A stretch of 64,000 nt of DNA from DAOQAU01 sp035354275 (GCA_035354275.1 DAOQAU010000004.1:1-64000), one strand, 5' to 3'. Counted from the stretch's first letter, positions 49,852-58,334 are shown. Notes: generated by a model from the letters alone, not told the origin. Made by a program: numbers and translations.

Positions 49852-50156
49852 GCTATTAAATCTAAATTGCCCAGCTTTGCCTCGATTTTATCATCAAACT
49901 TATTATAAATGTTTATATTTTTAACTTCAGGTGAATACGGGTTTTTTAAATCTAAAACTTTAACATTACCTTTTCTATCAGGGTATGTTAAGGCTATTGC
50001 TGAAAAATAATGATTTTGTTCACCGTTCATTGCTTTTTCATAGTTATCAACTCTTACTATATCCATAGGATGAACGTCTTTTGGGTTAAACGCGCCGTGA
50101 TGAGGTCTATACTTAACAAAAGGTTGATTTGAGCAAAAATTAATATCGTTAATCAT
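49848..50156 (-). CDS. Orphan protein ending LGNLDLIA
   Basis: 102 residues. The N-terminus MINDINFCSNQPFVKYRPHH is a variant of the recurring orphan N-terminal pattern. The middle contains a predicted beta stretch (YFSAIALTYPDRKGNVKVLD). The C-terminus AKLGNLDLIA matches that of the next gene upstream (VLGSLDITA), so the two are likely paralogues. AAAGGAG precedes the ATG. No signal peptide. Confidence 0.66.
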   Translation of the reverse strand: MINDINFCSNQPFVKYRPHHGAFNPKDVHPMDIVRVDNYEKAMNGEQNHYFSAIALTYPDRKGNVKVLDLKNPYSPEVKNINIYNKFDDKIEAKLGNLDLIA

Positions 50157-50177
50157 GAATTTCTCCTTTTACAAAAA

Positions 50178-50477
50178 TTAAGCTGTTATGTCTAAGCTTC
50201 CGAGAACATTAACAGGGCGATAATCAGAATTATTCAAGTCTATGTGAACAATTTCGCCTTTATCACGTCCTTTAAGAATCGCAACTTCAGCCTCGTTGCC
50301 ATCTTTGCTTAAAATTATTCCGGGAATATATTCATTAATCCCTCTTGCGGTTAAAGGTTTATATTCAAAATCAACCACATCTGATGAATTAAATTCATTA
50401 CTATTTTCACTGCTTTTTACAAAATCTATTTTTTGAGGCCTTGATTTAAAAGAAACAGAACTAACATTTAAATTCAT
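50178..50477 (-). CDS. Orphan protein with N-terminal SFKS motif
   Basis: 99 residues. Starts MNLNVSSVSFKSRPQKIDFV, nearly the same opening as the M16 peptidase at 3066 (ISFKSN). The body has alternating strands (IPGIILSKDGNEAEVAILKG, GEIVHIDLNNSDYRPV) like a small beta barrel, and it ends VLGSLDITA. AAGGAG precedes the ATG. It lies 21 bp upstream of the paralogous 49848 gene on the same strand, forming an operon. Confidence 0.7.
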   Translation of the reverse strand: MNLNVSSVSFKSRPQKIDFVKSSENSNEFNSSDVVDFEYKPLTARGINEYIPGIILSKDGNEAEVAILKGRDKGEIVHIDLNNSDYRPVNVLGSLDITA

Positions 50478-50600
50478 ATATTTACTCCTTAACTAATTAC
50501 GTAAATATTAAAACCTCTAAAAAATATTTTTGCTAATATTTATAAAAATCGTTACAAATTTAAAAATTGTACAAATATTGACGTTCTTGATATAATTAAA

Positions 50601-50707
50601 ATGTCATCCCGCACTACGTTGCGGGATCTAATCAATAAGCATATTTAAACGAGATTGCTTCGGTGTATAATTTTTATTAAGCCGAAAATGAATGTCTCGC
50701 AATGACG
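50601..50707. repeat. Two dispersed repeats in the gpsA leader
   Basis: TGTCATCCCGCACTACGTTG then CGGGATCTA (50603-50631) is the same family that bounds the GIY-YIG gene. CGAGATTGCTTCGG...CTCGCAATGACGG (50650-50708) is the GTCATTGCGAG element in reverse. The gpsA ribosome site CGGAGG sits at the edge of the second. Confidence 0.85.
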
Positions 50708-50717
50708 GAGGTAAACA

Positions 50718-51719
50718 ATGAAATTAACGGTTTTAGGCCCGGGATGTTGGGGATTAACTCTTGCGTGGCTGCTTACAAATAATTTCGATAAAATAACCGT
50801 TTGGGGCAGGCAAGAAGATTTGTACGAAGATTTAATCAAGAACAAACACTGCTCAAAGCCACTTGAAATTCAGCTTGATGAAAAAATAGAAATTACATCC
50901 GATTTATCATCTGCAATAAAAGACTCAGAAATTATACTTCTTGTTGTTGCAACTTCAGGGATAAGACCTGTTTGTGAGGCTTTGAAAAAATCTGGAATCA
51001 AAAAAGAACAAATTCTTGTAAACGCTTCAAAGGGAATAGAATTACCTTCTTTGATGAGAATGTCTGAGGTTATAAAAGAAGTTTTGCCCGAACAAAAACT
51101 TGCAATTCTGTCAGGTCCGACTCTTGCAAAAGAAGTTCTACTTGGCAAACCCACTGCTGCGTCTGTTGCCTGCGAAAATTTGGAAACGGCAAAATTTGTT
51201 CAGCAGGCATGCAATGTCTCGGGACGTTTCAGGCTTTACACAAACAAAGATGTAATAGGCGTTGAACTTGGCGGAAGCCTTAAAAACGTAATCGCTATAG
51301 CATCAGGCTTTGCCCATGCAATGAATTTGGGCGACAACTGCATGGGGGCACTTTTAACCCGTGGAATGGCAGAAATAGTAAGAGTAAGCGTAAAATTGGG
51401 CGCAAATCCTTCAACTCTATACGGACTTTCCGGCATGGGTGATTTAATAGCGACTTGTTCAAGCCCGCTTTCAAGAAATTACACGGTTGGCGCAATGCTT
51501 GGCAAAGGCAAAAAAATTGACGAAATTTTAAGCGAATTGGGCTCAGTTGCAGAAGGTGTTAAAACTTCAAAGGCAATTTGCGAACTTGCAAAAAAACTTG
51601 ATATTGAGGTTCCTGTATCAGAAGCCATATATGACGCCGTTTATACTGATATTACTCCGATAGAAGTCTTGGGTAAGCTTATGAACAGAAAGCTTAAAGA
51701 AGAAGAATCATATCTGTGA
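50718..51719 (+). CDS. gpsA: Glycerol-3-phosphate dehydrogenase [NAD(P)+]
   Basis: 333 residues. Makes sn-glycerol 3-phosphate for phospholipids. Motifs: GPGCWGLTLAWLL (the usual GxGxWGTALA), NASKGIELPS, ILSGPTLAKEVLLGKPTAAS, the catalytic Lys in GGSLKNVIAIASG, and GLSGMGDLIATCSSPLSRN. CGGAGG precedes the ATG. Its leader includes dispersed palindromes. ricT follows after 12 bp but has its own -10-like sequence. Confidence 0.96.
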   Translation: MKLTVLGPGCWGLTLAWLLTNNFDKITVWGRQEDLYEDLIKNKHCSKPLEIQLDEKIEITSDLSSAIKDSEIILLVVATSGIRPVCEALKKSGIKKEQILVNASKGIELPSLMRMSEVIKEVLPEQKLAILSGPTLAKEVLLGKPTAASVACENLETAKFVQQACNVSGRFRLYTNKDVIGVELGGSLKNVIAIASGFAHAMNLGDNCMGALLTRGMAEIVRVSVKLGANPSTLYGLSGMGDLIATCSSPLSRNYTVGAMLGKGKKIDEILSELGSVAEGVKTSKAICELAKKLDIEVPVSEAIYDAVYTDITPIEVLGKLMNRKLKEEESYL

Positions 51720-51731
51720 TAGAATAAAATT

Positions 51732-52646
51732 ATGAAATATGCTGTAAGATTATTGAAAAATACTTTCCACCCTTTGCAAGTTCCCGAAACCCTTGAACTG
51801 GAACATGGTCAGATGGTTTTGGTCAGAACTGAAAAAGGCGAAGAAGCACTAAAAACTTTCTTGGTCAATCCAGAAATTGCCCAACAATGGGAAAAATCAA
51901 AGCCTGAGGCTCTTCCTGTTATAAGAACTTTATCTCAAAGAGATATGCAAACTCTTGATGAAATTAAACAAGAAGAAGTTGAATCTTTTAACAAATGCAA
52001 AGAATTGGTTAAAAAACACAATCTGTCAATGAATTTGGTACAATGCAAAATAACTTTTGACAGAAGAAAAATAACATTTTATTATACCGCCTCAGAAAGA
52101 GTTGATTTTAGAGAACTGTTGAAAGATTTAACACAAACTTTTAAACGCGTAAGAATAGACTTAAGACATATCGGAGTACGTGATGAAACCTCAATAGTTG
52201 AAGGCAACGGCATCTGCGGAAGACCTTTTTGCTGCTGTTCTTTTTTGAGAAAATTTGATTCAATAAACGTAAAACTGGCTAAAGACCAAGGCATGCCGAT
52301 AACTCCGGGTAAAATCTCCGGAACCTGCGGAAGGCTTTTATGCTGCCTGAATTATGAATATTCGAACTACATTGAGGCTGCAAAAGATATGCCGCCTGTG
52401 GGTTCAAGTGTCATGACGCCTGATGGATTGGGCAAGGTCTTTTCACTTAATTTTCTTAACAGTAAATTAAGTGTTAAACTCGAAGACGGAAAAATTAAAG
52501 AATATAAAAAAGCCGAGCTTGAAATGGTTGATGCAGAAGTAAATATCGAAATTGATATTCCTGTTGTAGCATACCCTGAAGAAACAGAGCATGTGGATAT
52601 TTCACAGCTTGAAGATGATAAAAACAGTTCAACCGGAAATGTTTAA
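51732..52646 (+). CDS. ricT: PSP1-domain protein, RicT/YaaT-like
   Basis: 304 residues. The PSP1 C-terminal domain (about 45-130, KCKELVKKHNLSMNLVQCK, then FYYTASERVDFRELLKDL) and the cysteine-rich region GNGICGRPFCCCSF and SGTCGRLLCCLNYE are characteristic of RicT. In Bacillus, RicT joins RicA and RicF in an Fe-S complex acting with RNase Y in mRNA processing. The first 40 residues (VPETLELEHGQMVLVRTEKG) fit. TAGAAT lies six bases before ATG and no Shine-Dalgarno is seen. ricA and ricF are not in the window. Confidence 0.88.
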   Translation: MKYAVRLLKNTFHPLQVPETLELEHGQMVLVRTEKGEEALKTFLVNPEIAQQWEKSKPEALPVIRTLSQRDMQTLDEIKQEEVESFNKCKELVKKHNLSMNLVQCKITFDRRKITFYYTASERVDFRELLKDLTQTFKRVRIDLRHIGVRDETSIVEGNGICGRPFCCCSFLRKFDSINVKLAKDQGMPITPGKISGTCGRLLCCLNYEYSNYIEAAKDMPPVGSSVMTPDGLGKVFSLNFLNSKLSVKLEDGKIKEYKKAELEMVDAEVNIEIDIPVVAYPEETEHVDISQLEDDKNSSTGNV

Positions 52647-52661
52647 AAATTTTTAATAAGA

Positions 52662-52700
52662 TTAAAGGGGCGGATTTGCTTTGCAAATCCGCCCCTTTAA
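52662..52700. terminator. Terminator, 18-bp perfect stem
   Basis: TTAAAGGGGCGGATTTGC (52662-52679) TTT GCAAATCCGCCCCTTTAA (52683-52700). Confidence 0.93.
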
Positions 52701-52710
52701 AAACACTATC

Positions 52711-53214
52711 CTACGCGAATATATTAATTTTTTCTTCGGTTTCTTTTTTTTCTGCTTTACGAAGTTCACCTTTATAAAAAGGATTTGAGTTGTTTTTGTC
52801 TTTGTTTAAGTCAGTTGCAGGTTTAACCAATTCGGTAAATTTCGGAAGTTGATAAACATTTTTTGTTTCATTACCTTTTTCTTCAACAGGAAGAGCGATT
52901 TTACCTTCAACATTTTTAAATATTGCCTTTGAAGCTTCGCTGTTTAAGAATTGAAGGCTTTTAACAGCTTTTTCGCTTAAAGAAACCTGAACTCCTGAAC
53001 TTGCCATTGAAATTTCACGAGCAGTTGCAGCGTTGACTTTACCGGCATACAAATCCAATCCTAAGTCAGGCTTTTTGAATTTGCTGAAATCCAAATTTGA
53101 CAACTCGGAAGATTTAGATTCGGCCCTTTTGAAAATTGCTTGCGTAACATCAACAAGTGCTTTTGAATCAATTCCTCTATTAATGCTTTGGTTGTAAGAT
53201 ACATTAAGACTCAT
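52711..53214 (-). CDS. Orphan protein, helical
   Basis: 167 residues. Starts MSLNVSYNQSINRGIDSKAL, a looser form of the orphan N-terminal pattern. Helical first half (LVDVTQAIFKRAESKSSEL) with a conserved-looking REISMASSGVQVSLSEKAV segment resembling a surface-exposed or flagella-associated regulator, though I cannot name a family. Polar C-terminal 60 residues. AAAGGG upstream of the ATG. Shares a bidirectional terminator with ricT. Confidence 0.62.
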   Translation of the reverse strand: MSLNVSYNQSINRGIDSKALVDVTQAIFKRAESKSSELSNLDFSKFKKPDLGLDLYAGKVNAATAREISMASSGVQVSLSEKAVKSLQFLNSEASKAIFKNVEGKIALPVEEKGNETKNVYQLPKFTELVKPATDLNKDKNNSNPFYKGELRKAEKKETEEKINIFA

Positions 53215-53354
53215 GACGATATCCCTTTATCCCTTTTTTCGTAACTTTTTCGTAATCCATTCCTTATAGTTGTTTTATCGGTTGTTTTTAAAGCAAACTT
53301 AAGAACTTAAGAGAAAATATTACAAAAAATTTACAAAATGAAGAAAAAAGATAA

Positions 53355-53397
53355 TAAAAACAGGGCGGATTTCTGAAAGAAATCCGCCCTGTTTTTA
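53355..53397. terminator. Terminator, 20-bp perfect stem
   Basis: The arms 53355-53374 and 53378-53397 (core CAGGGCGGATTTC) enclose a GAA loop. Serves the minus-strand gene at 53411. Confidence 0.92.
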
Positions 53398-53410
53398 TTC
53401 ATATTTAAAT

Positions 53411-53650
53411 TTATTTTTTACAATCCGGTCCTTCGCATTTTTTAGGCTCAGTTTCTTGTTTTGGCTGAACTTCAGGTGCTTTTTCCGTTGTTTTTGTTGT
53501 TATTTGTACGGTATCTGTTTTAGATTGTTCTGCGGCAGGTGCGGCAGCAGTTGTTTGTGCTACAACAGTTGTTGTTTCAGGTTTTTTCCCTTCGCCTCTG
53601 AACAAAGTGTAAACAGATGGTCTGGGGCAACAATTAAACATTACTTTCAT
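53411..53650 (-). CDS. Small low-complexity Thr/Pro/Ala-rich protein
   Basis: 79 residues. Begins MKVMFNCCPRPSVYTLFRGE and then becomes Thr/Ala/Pro/Gln/Lys-rich (TTTVVAQTTAAAPAAEQ), ending in PKKCEGPDCKK. Likely disordered; the terminal CEGPDC pair and N-terminal CC may bind metal or cross-link. GAGGAG lies ten bases before the ATG. It has its own terminator, which supports a real gene. No known family. Confidence 0.55.
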   Translation of the reverse strand: MKVMFNCCPRPSVYTLFRGEGKKPETTTVVAQTTAAAPAAEQSKTDTVQITTKTTEKAPEVQPKQETEPKKCEGPDCKK

Positions 53651-53830
53651 TTAAAAAAATCTCCTCAACGATATCTAACAAAATAATTATAAACTTAATG
53701 ATAAAAAACCACAAATAAAATCAGATTATTAATTTACAAATCTAAACAGGATGAAACTATACTCAAAATCAACCGATTAGGTGATGTTCATTTTTTAATA
53801 ATAAACAAAATAGAATAAGGAGGAATGAAC

Positions 53831-53974
53831 ATGCAAGTAAATGATTCTTTCGTACAGGAAACCTTTGATATAAGAAAATTATGGAATGAACAGCATCCCA
53901 TAATCCACACCTGGTTTTTGTTGAGTTCTGTTTCAATTTGTTTTTTATCTGCGATATTATTTATAATCCCTTAA
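53831..53974 (+). CDS. Small single-pass membrane protein
   Basis: 47 residues. Starts MQVNDSFVQETFDIRKLWNE, then one hydrophobic helix (WFLLSSVSICFLSAILFIIP) running to the C-terminus, so it is a tail-anchored or N-in mini-protein. AAGGAGG at ideal spacing before ATG 53831 is one of the best ribosome sites in the window. An in-frame ATG at 53825 is too close to it. No family known. Confidence 0.65.
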   Translation: MQVNDSFVQETFDIRKLWNEQHPIIHTWFLLSSVSICFLSAILFIIP

Positions 53975-54062
53975 AAACTATCCGATTAACCTATATGGGA
54001 GAATAATGTTAAAATTTCTCTTCTGATTTATGCTGAAGTGTTAAAATTAGAAGGAGAGGAAA

Positions 54063-54863
54063 ATGAAGCGTGCGGTAATTTTACTCGTATTTTACCTGTT
54101 TGGCACAAATTCGGGGTTTTGTGATGTAACATATTTTCCTCCGCTTCAGCCTTTGGGAACAAATGCAAATAATGCTTTTGCTCTTAGAAACTACAATCAG
54201 GTGAATAACGCTGATTATCAAAAAATAACTCAGATAGAAAATTCACTTTACGGCAAAAATTTTGCATATCAAGATATCTTGATAAGACTTTCCCGAATAG
54301 AGAAAAATATTTTTAACAGGACGTATCCGAATTTATCTTTGTCACAAAGGGTTGATAATATAGTCGCAAATTATAATCAAACTACACAATATCCGAATAT
54401 ATCAAAAAACACCTTAAGCAAAATGGAAATGAAAATATTCGGGCAAAATTATAATGGAGATAGTCCTGAAGTTAGAATCGAAAGACTTGAACAACAGCTT
54501 CTCGGAGCAGTACAAAGCGGGGACATAACAACAAGGTACACAACACTAAAAACATTGGCGGGTAATTATAATTCAAATCAATACTCACAAAATTATTATT
54601 CTAACCCGATTGTAGGCACCCAAGGCGGATGGAAGGGGGTATTAGGGAGCCTTGGGGGCATGCTCCTTGGTGGAAACGGTATGATGACAGGATTTACCCC
54701 ACCTATAGACCAGTATTACGGTTATTCAAATCCTTCATATCTTAATTATTCTTCGTTGGGGAATCCCGGATACGGGTATTACAACGGATACAGAACAAAC
54801 CACGGATATTACGATAGATTTAATAATTACGGCTCACAAACAGGTGTTACCATTTTAGATTAA
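54063..54863 (+). CDS. Secreted protein with LE..FG-type repeats and a Tyr/Gly/Asn-rich tail
   Basis: 266 residues. The signal peptide (KRAVILLVFYLFGTNSGFCD) is followed by three related units of about 40 residues. Examples are IENSLYGKNFAYQDILIRLS, SRIEKNIFNRTYPNLSLSQR and SKMEMKIFGQNYNGDSPEVR, each of the form [IM]E..[IL][FY]G....Y.......R[IL].RLE. A glycine segment (LGSLGGMLLGGNGMM) and a Tyr/Asn/Gly tail follow. Probably a periplasmic or surface protein. AAGGAGAGG precedes the ATG. Followed by a strong terminator. Confidence 0.72.
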   Translation: MKRAVILLVFYLFGTNSGFCDVTYFPPLQPLGTNANNAFALRNYNQVNNADYQKITQIENSLYGKNFAYQDILIRLSRIEKNIFNRTYPNLSLSQRVDNIVANYNQTTQYPNISKNTLSKMEMKIFGQNYNGDSPEVRIERLEQQLLGAVQSGDITTRYTTLKTLAGNYNSNQYSQNYYSNPIVGTQGGWKGVLGSLGGMLLGGNGMMTGFTPPIDQYYGYSNPSYLNYSSLGNPGYGYYNGYRTNHGYYDRFNNYGSQTGVTILD

Positions 54864-54865
54864 AT

Positions 54866-54902
54866 AAAAAGGGCGGATTCGCTTTGCGAATCCGCCCTTT
54901 TT
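54866..54902. terminator. Terminator, 17-bp perfect stem
   Basis: AAAAAGGGCGGATTCGC (54866-54882) TTT GCGAATCCGCCCTTTTT (54886-54902). Confidence 0.93.
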
Positions 54903-54912
54903 CAAATTTATT

Positions 54913-55518
54913 TTAACCTATTTTAAAATCTTCCATAGCCTGATTTTGAGGGTAATTATCTTTCAATGTGTCAAAGTTTTTTAATGACTCTGAGCGAAGT
55001 TTTTCCATATAAACCTGACCGTTTTTAACAACTTGTTGAAGTTGAATTAAGTCGTGTTCGATATTTGTTAAAACTTGTTCTGCGTAGAGTTCCGCACCTT
55101 CTCTTATTCTTATTGCTTCGTCAGCTGCTTGAACTCGGATGGCTTCAGCTTCAGAAAGAGCTTTTCTTTTAATATCTTCACATTCTGATATAACCTGTTC
55201 TTTAATTTTTTCAGCTTCTCTTTGTACTGCGCGAAGGACATCTGATTCACTTAAAAGCCTGCCGGCTTCATTTTGAGCGTCAAAAATTATTTTTTCGGCT
55301 TTTTGCTGGGCTTCTATCTGGAGTTCTTCTCTGCGCCTTAAGAAAGCACGGGCTTCTTGCACTTCGGTAGGCAATGAGGCGTAAATTCTATCGATTAAAG
55401 ACTCAACTTCTTTTACTTTAATTGCAACCAAATAATTTGGAAGAATCGGAAAGCTTTTTTCCAAAACGATTTCAAGTAATTTTAAGAGTTCATATATCCC
55501 GCTTTGTTGCATATTCAT
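54913..55518 (-). CDS. Coiled-coil protein, DivIVA/ATP-synthase-b-like
   Basis: 201 residues from ATG 55518 (a TTG at 55524 is equally well spaced from AAAGG). Two thirds is an uninterrupted Glu/Ala/Arg coiled coil (IEAQQKAEKIIFDAQNEAGR, then AEAIRVQAADEAIRIREGAE). The first 70 residues (IYELLKLLEIVLEKSFPILP) form a separate helical head. Proteins like this lie next to coaD in several cyanobacteria-related genomes, as here (42 bp away). A role in cell-shape or division scaffolding is possible; no direct evidence. Confidence 0.7.
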   Translation of the reverse strand: MNMQQSGIYELLKLLEIVLEKSFPILPNYLVAIKVKEVESLIDRIYASLPTEVQEARAFLRRREELQIEAQQKAEKIIFDAQNEAGRLLSESDVLRAVQREAEKIKEQVISECEDIKRKALSEAEAIRVQAADEAIRIREGAELYAEQVLTNIEHDLIQLQQVVKNGQVYMEKLRSESLKNFDTLKDNYPQNQAMEDFKIG

Positions 55519-55560
55519 AATCAACGATACCTTTCTTACTATATTCTATAACAATAAATT

Positions 55561-56040
55561 TTATTTGGCAAATCTCAATTTTAAAAATTCTTCAACCGGT
55601 TCGGTAACGAATTTAGAAACATCACCGTGCATTCGGGCGATTTCTTTTACGGTACTTGAAGAAATAAAGTTATACTTGGGTCTTGTTGTCAAAAAAACCG
55701 TTTTAATATCACCCGCAAGTGACCTGTTTGTTTGAGAAAGCTGCATTTCAAATTCAAAATCTGATACTGCTCTCAGCCCTCTTATAATAACTTTTGCTCC
55801 TTTTGATTTTGCGTATTCAACGGTTAGTCCGTCAAAGGAATCTACTTCAACGTTATTCAATCCATTTATGCTTTTTTTAATTAAGTCAAGCCTTTGTTCA
55901 AAAGTAAACAAAGATTTTTTTTCGCTGTTTTTAGAAACCGCAATTATAACCTTTTCAAATATTTCAGAAGCGGTTTTCAAAACATCCAAATGTCCGTTAG
56001 TAATGGGATCAAAGCTACCCGGATATACTGCAATCGTCAT
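55561..56040 (-). CDS. coaD: Phosphopantetheine adenylyltransferase
   Basis: 159 residues, full length. Fourth step of CoA synthesis. Nucleotidyltransferase motifs: VYPGSFDPITNGHLDVL (the TxGH site), VSKNSEKKSLFTFEQR, IRGLRAVSDFEFEMQL, and the C-terminal ISSSTVKEIA. AAAGGA precedes the ATG. Forms a two-gene unit with the coiled-coil gene downstream. Confidence 0.97.
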   Translation of the reverse strand: MTIAVYPGSFDPITNGHLDVLKTASEIFEKVIIAVSKNSEKKSLFTFEQRLDLIKKSINGLNNVEVDSFDGLTVEYAKSKGAKVIIRGLRAVSDFEFEMQLSQTNRSLAGDIKTVFLTTRPKYNFISSSTVKEIARMHGDVSKFVTEPVEEFLKLRFAK

Positions 56041-56283
56041 ATTTTTCCTTTAAAAATAGTATCTATCTACAATTATATAATCATAAAATTAAAACCCCTA
56101 ATAACAGGTAATTTTTTCATTACAAAATTTAACAAACAGATAAATGTAACAAAAGCTTAACAATATTTTACCTTGTTTTTCAATGTTTTCAAGGTAAAAA
56201 CAGTATTTTTGTTTATTAATAGGCAATTTTTTAAAATCAAAAGAGTTTATGTATATAAGGTTAGTTTTCATCTTGGAGGTTAC

Positions 56284-57528
56284 ATGGTAAACAGTGTAAG
56301 TTTTGGTAATAGTTATGGGAATTTTCAACCGCAAGGTTATGTTTCACCATATTATTTAAAAAAAGCCGAAGATACAGCAAAATATACTACTGCTGCAGTT
56401 AATGCCCAAAGTAATGAAGGCGGACCTTTCACAGGAGTAGGCCTTTGGAGCGGATTTATGGGTGCAGGCTGGCTATGGCGAAATAGAAAAGACATCCGCG
56501 GAGGCTTTAATACGCTTAAAGTAAACGGACAAACACAAGCAGAATTATTTAAGGCAGATGGCGGACTTTGGAGCAGAAATGCTTATAAACAGGCTTTTTT
56601 AAGATACGAAACTGAAGCTGCAAAAGCTGCTAAGTTAAGCAGTGTTGATCAATCCATTAAAAATTTAAATAAATTATCTGCTCAAGCTAAAAAAGCAGGT
56701 GTTACTTTTGAAGAATATGTTGCTAAAAATGCCGGTAAAACAGGTATGTTGTCAAAAGCCGGTGATTTTATAAAAAATACAAAAGCGGTAAAAGCAGCGG
56801 GAAAAATCCCCGGATTATCTAAAATAGCTAAACTGGGTAAAGGAAACGGATTCTTTTTCGCGATATCAGCAGCATTAGAATTATTTACTCAAGTTATTCC
56901 TACATTCAAACAGTTAGGCGCAAAAGCCGGTTGGAAGCAGATTGGAAAATCAACTGCGACAACTATCGGAACAGTTGGAGGTTTTGTCGCAGGACAAGCC
57001 GCAGGCGCAGCAGCCGGAGCTGCAATAGGCGCGGCAGTCGGTTCAGTAATTCCCGTAGCCGGAACAGCAGTCGGCGCAGTTGTAGGACTTGCTTGCGGAT
57101 TCTTAGGCTCTTGGCTTGGAGGAAAAGCGGCTAAAGCTGTTGTAGGAGAAAATGAACTTGATAAAGCTAAAAAAGAAGGAAGATTACCGGCAGATGATGC
57201 TCAACCAGAAGTTGCTGCACAAACTCAGTTGCCGGGGCAGAATGAATCTGTTGGTCAAATTGCTCAATTGCCGCCTATTCCCGGGTTGGAAAATCCTTTG
57301 ATGGAAAATAACAGTATGCCCCCATTTACTGCGATGCCTCAACCGCAGGCTCAACAACAGCCTCAGCAGCAAGTGACGGCTTTCGGGGTAAACAATCCTT
57401 TTGCAGCAAGAAGGCAAAAGCAATTTCAGCCAAATAGCAACCCTTTTGGAGCAGGGATACAAAACCAAATGTCAAGCTTACCTTATGCAGAAAGGGATTT
57501 TATGTCAATGACAGCAGGATTGGCCTAG
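56284..57528 (+). CDS. Orphan glycine-zipper protein
   Basis: 414 residues from ATG 56284 (GGAGG four bases upstream). Starts MVNSVSFGNSYGNFQPQGYV, again with the SF-x-[GS] opening and no signal peptide. Helical middle (SIKNLNKLSAQAKKAGVTFE). Residues about 220-280 are a classic glycine zipper (GGFVAGQAAGAAAGAAIGAA, then AGTAVGAVVGLACGFLGSWL), found in membrane-inserting proteins, pore-forming toxins and some phage or effector proteins. The C-terminal 130 residues are Pro/Gln-rich. Could be a secreted or membrane-inserting effector; no immunity gene is obvious. A 20-bp stem terminator follows. Confidence 0.7.
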   Translation: MVNSVSFGNSYGNFQPQGYVSPYYLKKAEDTAKYTTAAVNAQSNEGGPFTGVGLWSGFMGAGWLWRNRKDIRGGFNTLKVNGQTQAELFKADGGLWSRNAYKQAFLRYETEAAKAAKLSSVDQSIKNLNKLSAQAKKAGVTFEEYVAKNAGKTGMLSKAGDFIKNTKAVKAAGKIPGLSKIAKLGKGNGFFFAISAALELFTQVIPTFKQLGAKAGWKQIGKSTATTIGTVGGFVAGQAAGAAAGAAIGAAVGSVIPVAGTAVGAVVGLACGFLGSWLGGKAAKAVVGENELDKAKKEGRLPADDAQPEVAAQTQLPGQNESVGQIAQLPPIPGLENPLMENNSMPPFTAMPQPQAQQQPQQQVTAFGVNNPFAARRQKQFQPNSNPFGAGIQNQMSSLPYAERDFMSMTAGLA

Positions 57529-57540
57529 AATAAGTATTTA

Positions 57541-57584
57541 ATAATCGGGCGAAGATTTCATTTATGAAATCTTCGCCCGATTAT
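57541..57584. terminator. Terminator, 20-bp perfect stem
   Basis: ATAATCGGGCGAAGATTTCA (57541-57560) TTTA and its complement (57565-57584). Confidence 0.9.
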
Positions 57585-57650
57585 TTGTATAAAAGTTGCA
57601 TTTTTTGAAATTGGAATTACAATTATATATATAGCGGAGGAGAGAAATTT

Positions 57651-58334
57651 ATGAAAACAAAGATTTTAATATTGTTGTTATCAGTTATGTTCGGGGTAAA
57701 TTCAGTTTATGCAGCACCTTTTAAGGCCGATGCAAAGACGAAAAGAATTCCTGCGGGCACAAAGTTAAAAATTGAGCTTATGGATTCTTTATATACACAA
57801 GTCGGAAATCAAGGAGATGCTTTTAATGCAATGCTTTTAGAAGATCAAAAATCGCAGACAGGAGTTATTCTTCCCGCAGGCTCAATAATAAGAGGAAGTA
57901 TAAATAAAGTAACCCCGATAAAAATGCTATCCAGAGGCGCGGTTTTGTATCTTGATTTTGATCACGTAGTAACACCCAACGGAAGACAGTTGCCATTATC
58001 TATGGGCGTTTGCAATAGAGCAAAAATAACAGATGACGGCGGTTTATACGAATCAAAAGGATATGGTGAAGCCTTACAGAAAAATTGGCAAAAAACAGTT
58101 GAAATAACGCAAAATGTAACTCAATTCGGGATTGATGCGGGTGAGAATTCATTTAACGGTGCTGTATTTATAACCGCTCCTGTTTGCGCAATAGGCGGAG
58201 CAATGGGCGGAGGTGCTTATTTGTTGGGCGATAGCATAATAGATTTATTCAGAAAAGGTTCGGATGTTAAATTAAACAAAGGAACGGTACTGGATGTAAT
58301 GCTAACTCAACCGATTGATGTCCCTGTAAATTGA
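57651..58334 (+). CDS. Secreted protein with VirB10/TrbI-like beta domain
   Basis: 227 residues. Signal peptide MKTKILILLLSVMFGVNSVY, cleaved after AAP. Residues about 30-125 form a beta domain (RIPAGTKLKIELMDSLYTQV, then GVILPAGSIIRGSINKVTPI) with the same AGT..K..L...L.....G..F pattern as the C-terminal half of the SLH protein at 27970, and resembling the VirB10/TrbI fold. A glycine-rich segment follows (IGGAMGGGAYLLG), and the domain's last strand recurs as LNKGTVLDVMLTQPIDV. Periplasmic; partner unknown. CGGAGGAG precedes the ATG. Confidence 0.72.
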   Translation: MKTKILILLLSVMFGVNSVYAAPFKADAKTKRIPAGTKLKIELMDSLYTQVGNQGDAFNAMLLEDQKSQTGVILPAGSIIRGSINKVTPIKMLSRGAVLYLDFDHVVTPNGRQLPLSMGVCNRAKITDDGGLYESKGYGEALQKNWQKTVEITQNVTQFGIDAGENSFNGAVFITAPVCAIGGAMGGGAYLLGDSIIDLFRKGSDVKLNKGTVLDVMLTQPIDVPVN

